A stretch of DNA of 64,000 nt, taken from positions 62,001-126,000 of the forward strand of contig DATFHF010000027.1 of the NCBI GenBank assembly GCA_035248685.1, in the 5' to 3' direction. The position numbers were made by a program, and so were the translations under genes. The DNA comes from Jatrophihabitans_A sp035248685 (lineage in GTDB: Bacteria; Actinomycetota; Actinomycetes; Mycobacteriales; Jatrophihabitantaceae). Positions 57,748-64,000 of this stretch are shown here, in pieces. The stretch's first letter is position 1; each line of letters opens with the position of its first letter. The notes under the pieces were generated by a model, which saw nothing but the letters and a program-made list of their open reading frames with translations, did no database searches and was not told where the DNA came from.

Positions 57748-59814
57748 ATGAGACGAATTGGACGATCCGCGGGCCGCACCGGCCTGGCCGGACTCGCCGC
57801 AACCGGCTTGGTCGTGGGCTTGCTGACGCTCCCCCATGCCGCTACCGCAGTGACGGGTTCCCCGACGCCGCCCGGCCCGGTCTCGGTGTCGGGTGTCACG
57901 ATGAACTCAGCCAACCTTTCCTGGACGCCGGCGACCGACACGGTCAGCATCGAGGGCTACCAGGTCTACCGGCAGGCCGGTGGCGGTGCGTCCACGCTGA
58001 TCGCCACCACCGATGGCGGGGTGAACCACTACACCGCCACCCACCTGTACGCGAGCACCAATTACACGTTCTCGATCAAGGCGATTGACATCACCGCGCA
58101 GGTGTCGCCGTCGCCGTCCACCGCCTCGTTCAGCACACTGGCCAACCCGAACACCACGCCGCCGAGCCCACCGGCCGACGCCAGCGTGGCGGCGCACGCG
58201 TTCTCCAGCAGCCGGGTTGACGTGGTGTGGGCCGGTTCGCCGACCGCGGACGTGTCGGGTTACCTGGTCTTCCACAACACCGACACCTCCACCCCGATCG
58301 CCCGGATCGACCTGCCCGGTGGCCTGCGTTACTCCGACAACGGGCTCTCCGCGGGCGGCCTGTACGGCTACGTGATCAAGGCGATCGACTCGGCCGGCAA
58401 CATCTCGGCACCGACCAGCACCAAGCCGCCGGCCTTCGCCACCACTCCGGCGGCCGGCACCGTCCTGCTGGCGCGTGGTCCGTACATCTCCAAGGTCACC
58501 GCCACCTCAGCGGTGATTTCCTGGTGGACCAACATCGCCTCGGCCGGCACGGTGCACTACGGCATCGGCTCGGTGGGCTCCACCGCCACCGACGGCACCG
58601 CGCAGCAACACTCGGTCACCCTGAGCGGCCTGACCGGTGGCAGCACGTACACCTACAACGTGGGCACCGGCTCGGCCGTGCTGGCCACCGCCACCTTCAG
58701 GACCGCGGCGCCGGCGGGCAGCACTTTCTCCTTCGCCGCGATCGGTGACTTCGGCGGCGCCAGCCCGGGCGAGGGCCAGAACGCGGCGAACATCGCCACC
58801 GCCGGGACCTCGTTCCTGCAGACCGTCGGTGACAACATCTACCCATCGGCCGGTAACCCGGATCCGAACTTCAGCACCACCTACTCCGACTTCGATGCCC
58901 GGTTCTTCAAGCAGTTCACCCCGGTCATCAAGAGCCAGGCCTTCTTCCCGGCCAACGGCAACCAGGAGTACTACGACAACGGCGCGTTCTGGACCACCTT
59001 CCCGATGCCGGGCAGCAACCACAGCTGGTACAGCTACAACTGGGGCAACGCGCACATCTTGGTGCTGGACACCGAGCAGCCGTTCGACACCTCCAGCCCG
59101 CAGTACGCCTTCGCGCAGTCCGACCTGAGCGCCAACCAGTCGGCCAAGTGGCGGATCGTGGTGACGCAGCGGCCGCCGTACAGCAGCGTCTCCACCAACT
59201 CCAGCTCGAAGGCGGCGGATGCCATCCTGGTGCCGCTGTTCCAGAACGAGAAGGTCTCGCTGGTGCTGTCGGGCAACAGCCACAACTACGAGCGAACCTT
59301 CCCGCTCAAGAACGGCAGCCCGGCGACCGGCGGGGTCACCTACATCGTCACCGGCGGCGGCGGTAACGGCCACAACGCCTTCACCATCGCCCAGCCGGCC
59401 TGGAGTGCCTACCGCAACGCCACGTCGTACGAATACGCCAAGGTGACGGTGTCTCCGACCTCGCTGCGGGTCGACGCCATCGACTCGGTGACCAAGAAGG
59501 CGATCGACTCGGTGACCATCGGCGCGAGCGCGGTGACCACGGCCTACATCGCCAGCTCACGCCAGGGTTCGGCGGTCTACATCAACGGCCTGGTCAAGCA
59601 GCAGGTGGGTAGCACCATCACCCGCAGCGCCAACCGGACCGTCTACCTGCAGCGGTTCCTCGGCGGCCACTGGACGAACGTGCTGTCCCGGACCACCGAT
59701 GCGAATGGGCAGATGGCGGTCGGCTTCATCCAGAACACCGTCTACACCTACCGGTTGTACGTGCTGGCTAGCGCCACGGCAACGGCAGCCATCAGTGGGA
59801 CTACCACTCGGTAG
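57748..59814 (+). CDS. secreted fibronectin-III / metallophosphoesterase protein
   Basis: About 688 residues. Signal peptide (basic start, GLAGLAATGLVVGLLTL, cleavage near AATA). Two fibronectin-III domains (about 35-230: PPGPVSVSGVTMNSANLSWTPA and a second copy), a purple-acid-phosphatase-like N-domain (YISKVTATSAVISWWT), then a calcineurin-like domain: AAIGDFGG, VGDNIYP, ANGNQEYY, VVTQRPPY and LSGNSHNYER. Three usual His positions are replaced (GNH to GNQ, HxP to QRP, GHxH to GNSH), so classical phosphatase activity is doubtful. A C-terminal domain of about 80 residues follows. Confidence 0.82.
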   Translation: MRRIGRSAGRTGLAGLAATGLVVGLLTLPHAATAVTGSPTPPGPVSVSGVTMNSANLSWTPATDTVSIEGYQVYRQAGGGASTLIATTDGGVNHYTATHLYASTNYTFSIKAIDITAQVSPSPSTASFSTLANPNTTPPSPPADASVAAHAFSSSRVDVVWAGSPTADVSGYLVFHNTDTSTPIARIDLPGGLRYSDNGLSAGGLYGYVIKAIDSAGNISAPTSTKPPAFATTPAAGTVLLARGPYISKVTATSAVISWWTNIASAGTVHYGIGSVGSTATDGTAQQHSVTLSGLTGGSTYTYNVGTGSAVLATATFRTAAPAGSTFSFAAIGDFGGASPGEGQNAANIATAGTSFLQTVGDNIYPSAGNPDPNFSTTYSDFDARFFKQFTPVIKSQAFFPANGNQEYYDNGAFWTTFPMPGSNHSWYSYNWGNAHILVLDTEQPFDTSSPQYAFAQSDLSANQSAKWRIVVTQRPPYSSVSTNSSSKAADAILVPLFQNEKVSLVLSGNSHNYERTFPLKNGSPATGGVTYIVTGGGGNGHNAFTIAQPAWSAYRNATSYEYAKVTVSPTSLRVDAIDSVTKKAIDSVTIGASAVTTAYIASSRQGSAVYINGLVKQQVGSTITRSANRTVYLQRFLGGHWTNVLSRTTDANGQMAVGFIQNTVYTYRLYVLASATATAAISGTTTR

Positions 59815-60385
59815 CCGACGAACCAGCACGACGGAGGACATAGCGGCGAGCGATGTGCGACCAGGCGAGTCCGAGTACCCAGCCTGCGAGCACATCGCTC
59901 GGCCAATGAACTCCGAGATAGACCCGTGAACTGCCGATCGCGACCGTGTAGCACGCACCAGCGGTCGCGACGGCAGGCCACACACCAGGCAGTTCGGATC
60001 GGACGTCCCACACCGACGCGGTGATCAAGGCCGATGCCATGGCGGCATTGGTCGAATGCCCGGACGGAAACGAGTATCCGGCCACCGGATAGAGCTGGAC
60101 GCCGGCAGCGGGTCGCTGCCGGCGTCCAGCCATCAGGCACAGCCTGCGTACTCCGATCCCAGCCACCAGGACGGCGAGGTTGCCGGCCGGGCTGGGCCGG
60201 CGACCGGCGTGCGAGCCGGTCGCTGCCCGCAGCCCGATGCTGGCGACGGTTACCCCGGCGCACACCGCGGGGGTACTGCCGAACCGGGTCACCCCCCGCA
60301 GCACACGGTTGAGCTTCGGCGTGCGCCGCGCGATAAACCAGCCTTGCAGCAGTCGATCCAGGTCGGACCAGCCATCGGCCGCCAA
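59801..60385 (-). CDS. PAP2-family membrane phosphatase
   Basis: 194 residues. Motif 2 SFPSGHSTNAAM and motif 3 SSRVYLGVHWPSDVLAGW are intact. Motif 1 (RRLCLMAGRRQRP) is less regular. Several membrane helices. Acts on lipid phosphates or pyrophosphates at the membrane, for example in wall or exopolysaccharide lipid recycling. Overlaps the preceding gene tail to tail by 14 nt. Confidence 0.85.
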   Translation of the reverse strand: MAADGWSDLDRLLQGWFIARRTPKLNRVLRGVTRFGSTPAVCAGVTVASIGLRAATGSHAGRRPSPAGNLAVLVAGIGVRRLCLMAGRRQRPAAGVQLYPVAGYSFPSGHSTNAAMASALITASVWDVRSELPGVWPAVATAGACYTVAIGSSRVYLGVHWPSDVLAGWVLGLAWSHIARRYVLRRAGSSATEW

Positions 60386-60411
60386 GATCGACTGCTGCCG
60401 CGCCGTCCGGG

Positions 60412-61608
60412 TCAGCTGATCAACGGCTTGAGCGCGCTGAGATCCTGGCTGCCGTAGCGAGTCATCGGATCCACATAGGAACCCTCGGTGATCTCGTTCC
60501 AGCTGATCAACCCGAAATCATCCGGATGGGTCGTCGCATTGCCGCTGAATAGGGCGCGAATGGTTTGCCCGCCCCGACGTGGCACGCAGGCCGACCCGCC
60601 GGCGAGCTGCTTGTCGAAGCCGGGCGCGAACGGTGCCACCCAGACCTTGTGTGAGCCGTCCAGGTTCGTCCCGCTGGCCCGTACCGCCTTCGCCAGGTTA
60701 GCCAGTTGGCCGAAGGACTGCGGATTGCCCCACGGGTCCTGTGAGGACCAGTAATAGGCATCGCCGTCCAGGTAGTGAGCCCGGGTGGTCGACCAGCTCT
60801 GCTCGTCACCGATCAGTCGCAGCTTGCCACGGAACGTCGCGCTCTCGTGCTGCAAGCGGGCCAACGAATACTTACGGCTGCCCTGCCAGATGACGGTCGG
60901 CTTGGCCGATTGCGCCCGGTCGAAGGCAGGATCCGAGCCATAGTGTGCGACGAAGTACTTGAGGTCGTTGTCCATCGCGGTCTGCGACACCAGGCTCGCC
61001 GAGGACTTGTAGCTCAGCCAGAGCTTGAATGGGATGCCCTGCGAGTTCACCTTATGCACGGCGTTGACCAGCACCTGAAGCCGCTTGCTGTACGGGTTGC
61101 TAGTGACCGTTTGGCCGGCGGTTCCGGTGCCCACCCAGTTCACGATGAAGCCGGTGAGGCCGAAGGAGGCCGCCTGCCGCACGTCCGCCTCGATGAAGCC
61201 GGGGTCGTCCTGGCTGTAGATGTGCGCCGGCACATCCGTCAGGTGATTGCCCGTGTAGAGGCTGCGGGGGTTGCACCCGTTGGACGCCAACGTGGCCGGC
61301 AGCGGTAGCGGCGATGCCGTTGTCGGGTAGTGCGAGCCGAGCGACGTTCGCCAATGACCAGCGCTCCACCATAGGTAGTAGTAGGCGAACACCCGCGGTT
61401 TGGTGGTGGTCGCGGCGGTGGTGGCCGCGGCTCGGTGATCTGGGGAATTAGTGAGAGCCGCGGCTAAGGCCAAGCATCCGGCGAGGATGGCGGCGATCAC
61501 GGGGAGCCGGCGCGAATGTCTCCTGCGCCGATGGGAATTGCTGAGAGTTGGATGGGAATTGCTATTTGTCCGATGGTCGTGATTGCTGTCAATCACGCTG
61601 CGGTCAAT
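60412..61608 (-). CDS. secreted GH99-like (endomannanase-type) glycoside hydrolase
   Basis: About 398 residues. N-terminal signal anchor (HSRRLPVIAAILAGCLALAAALT) after a His/Arg/Asn-rich cytoplasmic tail, then a TIM-barrel of the GH71/GH99 type: RVFAYYYLWWSAGHW, FIEADVRQAASFGLTGFIVNWVG, YLDGDAYYWSSQDP, KVWVAPFAPGFD and FGLISWNEITEGSYVDP (probable catalytic region). No ATG is available. A TTG at 61608 with GGAG seven bases upstream is preferred, and other starts are possible up to 61665. Paralogue of 62188-63450. Confidence 0.75.
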   Translation of the reverse strand: MDRSVIDSNHDHRTNSNSHPTLSNSHRRRRHSRRLPVIAAILAGCLALAAALTNSPDHRAAATTAATTTKPRVFAYYYLWWSAGHWRTSLGSHYPTTASPLPLPATLASNGCNPRSLYTGNHLTDVPAHIYSQDDPGFIEADVRQAASFGLTGFIVNWVGTGTAGQTVTSNPYSKRLQVLVNAVHKVNSQGIPFKLWLSYKSSASLVSQTAMDNDLKYFVAHYGSDPAFDRAQSAKPTVIWQGSRKYSLARLQHESATFRGKLRLIGDEQSWSTTRAHYLDGDAYYWSSQDPWGNPQSFGQLANLAKAVRASGTNLDGSHKVWVAPFAPGFDKQLAGGSACVPRRGGQTIRALFSGNATTHPDDFGLISWNEITEGSYVDPMTRYGSQDLSALKPLIS

Positions 61609-61872
61609 CAATGCTGCACTCCAGACATGCCGTTCGAGGTCGCGGACGGTACGGAAACGCAGCAATCCTGAACCGTCCGGCGCAAAGGCCGAGTAAGAAG
61701 CTGCTCCCTTCTCCCGCTGACGTGGCGCGGGTCACTCAGGTGCAGACCATAGCGGTCGATTGCGAAGGTAGGAACTGTTCGCCGCGAATTCTTGTACACG
61801 CAAGATCAAATCCCGGGTGTAAGCCCCAACGACCCGTAGCCTCACAAGCACCGAAGCTGAGCGGAGGATGGC

Positions 61873-62199
61873 ATGACAGACAATTCGGCCAGCATCGATG
61901 ACTTGGTGAGCGAATTGCACAGCCTGCGCCGCCAATTACTGGAATCCGAGCAGCTTAATAGCCAACTCGAGCTTCAACTGCTGGGTAGCCGTCAGCACGT
62001 CCGGCAGCTTCAGCAACTTCTGTGTGAGCAGGCAGATCGGTTGGACCGCCACCGCGCGACCGACGAACGGATCGCCGGGTTGGCCGACTTCGCCGAATGG
62101 GCATGCGAAACCCAGCACTCCGGGTCACCGGCAAGCGTGTTGGTCACGGACCTGCGCCGGGCCGTCGCACTCGAACCGTTCGGTGGTTCAGCGCGCTGA
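61873..62199 (+). CDS. small coiled-coil protein, 108 aa
   Basis: DLVSELHSLRRQLLESEQLNSQLELQLLGSRQHVRQLQQLLCEQADRL is a clear coiled coil of about 50 residues. The tail is ordered but unrecognised. GGAGG precedes the ATG. Its end overlaps the convergent GH99-like gene by 12 nt. Function unknown. Confidence 0.65.
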   Translation: MTDNSASIDDLVSELHSLRRQLLESEQLNSQLELQLLGSRQHVRQLQQLLCEQADRLDRHRATDERIAGLADFAEWACETQHSGSPASVLVTDLRRAVALEPFGGSAR

Positions 62200-63450
62200 A
62201 CCACGACCGGCCGTGCCGGTCAACTGATTGCCCACCGATCCGTCCGGCTGATCCGGTGGCGGCGGAGACGACTCCCGGCGCCTGCGACGCCGGCGGCGCA
62301 GCACGATCCCGGCGACAGCCAGACCGACGAACAGCGCGAGTGGAAACACGATCAAGAGCAGGACGGACTGTCCGCCGGATCGGGCCGGCGCCGCGGGGCT
62401 GCTGCCACTGGAATCCACGGCAGAGCTCGGGGTGGGTGCGACGGTGTGGGTCAGGTCGGCCAGCACAGTGAGATACGTCCGGCCGTAGTGCAGGGACGGT
62501 TCGACATAGGTGTTCTCGCTGAACTCGTTCCAGCTGATCAGCCCGAGCATGTCCGGCGAGGACTTGATGGCCATGTTGTATTCGGTGCGCAGAGTCGCCC
62601 CGTTATTGCGCGGCACGGCCTTCTGACCACCGACCAGCCGGGCGTCGAAGCCGGGCGCGAAGGGCGCGATCCAGTACTTGCCATCCGCATGGATGGCTCG
62701 ACTCATGTCGTTCAGCTTGTTGGAATAGGTCGGGTTGGTTTGCGGATTGACCGAGGACCAGTAGTAGGCATCGCCATCGGTCACATCGGCGATCCGCTGG
62801 TAGCCGGCCACGCTCTTCTCGGTCGACAGCACCAGCATCCGGGACCGGACGTCCCTGGTCACCTTGGCAACGTCGTCGTGGCTGAACTCCCAGGTGCCGC
62901 TGAAGATGGTCAGCGTCTTGCCACCCAGCCGGTCGAAAACCGGGTTGGCTGCGAATTGGGCCTCGAACGTCTTGAAGTCGGCTGCCACCTCGGAAGCCGG
63001 CAGTGGATGCCGGTTGAAGTCCAGGCCCTGGTAGATCATCGCCAGACTGAAATGCTCCTGGGCGGCGACGTCAGCCAGCGCATGCAGCCGCCTGGTGTTG
63101 ACGACACTGTCCTTCCAACTGACGATGAAGCCCTGGATGCCGGCTTGCTTGGCCTGCTCGATCTGCTCGCGCATCACCGACCGGTCGTCACTGGAGTACC
63201 TACCGATGGCCGGGTAATCGATCTTGGCCCGATTCCACGAGCTCGGGTCGAACCATTGGTAGAAGAAGGCGAACAGCGGCTCGGTGGGAGCCGGCGCCGC
63301 CCTCGATGGTGAGCCGGCGGTCGCCGACGGGGACGCGGCGGTTGACGAGCCGGCAGCATAGCCGGCCGGTGCCGGATACCCGAACACACCGCCGAGTACG
63401 GCCGCGGCCACCAGTGCCGCGAGTCGGCGGGTCCTCGGGTGGAACCTCAT
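62188..63450 (-). CDS. GH99-like glycoside hydrolase with C-terminal membrane anchor
   Basis: 420 residues. Signal peptide (RRLAALVAAAVLGGVFGYPAPAGYA), Ser/Ala-rich linker, GH71/99-like barrel (LFAFFYQWFDPSSWN, REQIEQAKQAGIQGFIVSWKD, DGDAYYWSSVNP, KYWIAPFAPGFD, LGLISWNEFSENTYVEP), then a linker and a C-terminal membrane helix followed by an Arg run (VLLLIVFPLALFVGLAVAGIVL, RRRRRRRR). It would sit on the outer face of the membrane. ATG overlaps the stop of the upstream partial gene. Confidence 0.78.
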   Translation of the reverse strand: MRFHPRTRRLAALVAAAVLGGVFGYPAPAGYAAGSSTAASPSATAGSPSRAAPAPTEPLFAFFYQWFDPSSWNRAKIDYPAIGRYSSDDRSVMREQIEQAKQAGIQGFIVSWKDSVVNTRRLHALADVAAQEHFSLAMIYQGLDFNRHPLPASEVAADFKTFEAQFAANPVFDRLGGKTLTIFSGTWEFSHDDVAKVTRDVRSRMLVLSTEKSVAGYQRIADVTDGDAYYWSSVNPQTNPTYSNKLNDMSRAIHADGKYWIAPFAPGFDARLVGGQKAVPRNNGATLRTEYNMAIKSSPDMLGLISWNEFSENTYVEPSLHYGRTYLTVLADLTHTVAPTPSSAVDSSGSSPAAPARSGGQSVLLLIVFPLALFVGLAVAGIVLRRRRRRRRESSPPPPDQPDGSVGNQLTGTAGRGSAR

Positions 63451-64000
63451 AGCAGAGCTTTCTCCTTGGCCGGCGGCAGCAGCGGCGCGTTGTCAAGCGA
63501 GCGACGGAATCGCCGGATGATGCCTCGGCGGCCGCGCAGCCGGCCAACCAGCAACAGCCCCAGCGCAACCACCAGGCCGGAGCCGCCAAGTACCGCCATG
63601 TCAGGCATGCTGATCACCGACACGCTGATCGTCTTGTCCTTCGACGCGATGAACTGTGCCTTTGCCACGATAGCGTGCCCCGCCTTGATGCTGGCTTTGT
63701 ACGGACCTCTAGGTACGTCGAGCAGAACGGCGCGGTGCTGGGCATCGAACGGGATGGTGACCTGGCCGCCATCGGGGTAGGTGACGACCGCGGCGACGCC
63801 TCGGGTACTGCCGAATAGCGCATCCCGGCCGGTGATAACCAGATCGTGGAACTGGGTCACGAAGGTCACGTCACCGCCGGGCCGGAAGCTCTGTCGTCCC
63901 GAGTCGACGACGTTGGTGCCTCGGACGATGACGCTCTGGAGCGAGTAGATGGCCGGCTGCGTCACCAGCACGCCATGCCGGATCGCCGGCCGGCTCACCT
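63447..64000 (-). CDS. membrane-anchored extracytoplasmic protein, partial at window edge
   Basis: Only the C-terminal part is inside the window (about 180 residues, open to the edge). A beta-rich extracytoplasmic domain (FRPGGDVTFVTQFHDLVITGRDALFGSTRGVAAVVTYPDGG) is followed by one membrane helix (VLGGSGLVVALGLLLVGRL) and a basic cytoplasmic end. Coupled to the GH99-like gene by a 4-nt overlap, so the two likely work together. Family not recognised. Confidence 0.6.
   Translation of the reverse strand, partial: VSRPAIRHGVLVTQPAIYSLQSVIVRGTNVVDSGRQSFRPGGDVTFVTQFHDLVITGRDALFGSTRGVAAVVTYPDGGQVTIPFDAQHRAVLLDVPRGPYKASIKAGHAIVAKAQFIASKDKTISVSVISMPDMAVLGGSGLVVALGLLLVGRLRGRRGIIRRFRRSLDNAPLLPPAKEKALL

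Noticed and set aside
1..64000. CRISPR arrays, rRNA genes, complete prophage
   Set aside because: No regularly spaced repeats, no rRNA sequence and no phage structural genes were recognised.

Overview
The window is high-GC DNA with actinobacterial gene content, including galU-glp-rimJ-glpR, fmdB, mscL, moaCDE/mog, an ECF sigma factor, an HxlR regulator and LigD-like NHEJ parts. Several genes look leaderless, with a -10 box 6-7 nt before the start codon. I would place it in Actinomycetota but not in a genus.

Region by region. 0-9.3 kb: a PE-Pol LigD-like protein, an F420-dependent NADP reductase-like protein, a secreted Asp-box (sialidase-like) protein, a two-domain AhpD/carboxymuconolactone-decarboxylase protein whose catalytic Cys codon is an in-frame TGA (candidate selenoprotein), an ECF sigma factor with its membrane partner, a frameshifted secreted trypsin-like protease, a metallo-beta-lactamase-fold hydrolase and tRNA-Ala. 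9.4-14.3 kb: conserved core block glpR, rimJ, glp, galU, then 5-formyl-THF cyclo-ligase and fmdB on the other strand. 14.4-18.8 kb: an accessory island with hypothetical genes, a DUF5343-like protein, a frameshifted IS1595-type transposase and a Panacea (DUF4065) toxin-antitoxin-like pair. 19.0-24.5 kb: SAF/CpaB-like protein, mscL, small proteins, molybdopterin genes (moaD; moaC-mog-moaE), a zinc-ribbon SDR and tRNA-Arg. 24.6-30 kb: two methyltransferases, membrane proteins, a VOC protein and an FMN alpha-hydroxy-acid dehydrogenase. 57.7-64 kb: secreted proteins (Fn3/metallophosphoesterase, PAP2 phosphatase, two GH99-like proteins, a membrane protein cut by the window edge).

The most unusual block is about 30.0-57.3 kb. 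It holds a DUF885-type peptidase, a DUF899 protein, an HxlR regulator, a nucleotidyltransferase, three oligopeptide-binding-protein homologues that all lack signal peptides and have no permease or ATPase partner, a TldD/PmbA protease pair, three PLP enzymes (CGS-, SufS- and CefD-like), three methyltransferases (one PRMT-like), a UbiB/ABC1 kinase, two paralogous small beta-propellers, a protein with an HDFFGH motif recalling aromatic amino acid hydroxylases, a P450 next to an EF-hand protein, and SnoaL-, PNPOx- and SRPBCC-type proteins. Many of these genes are translationally coupled. AT-rich islands in front of the operons carry recurring motifs: a promoter element shared by three operons, and a 19-nt motif ending ATAGT at five promoters, one of them the HxlR gene's own. 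I read this as one co-regulated, probably biosynthetic or peptide-processing locus with no PKS, NRPS, YcaO or lanthipeptide core enzyme. Its product is unknown.
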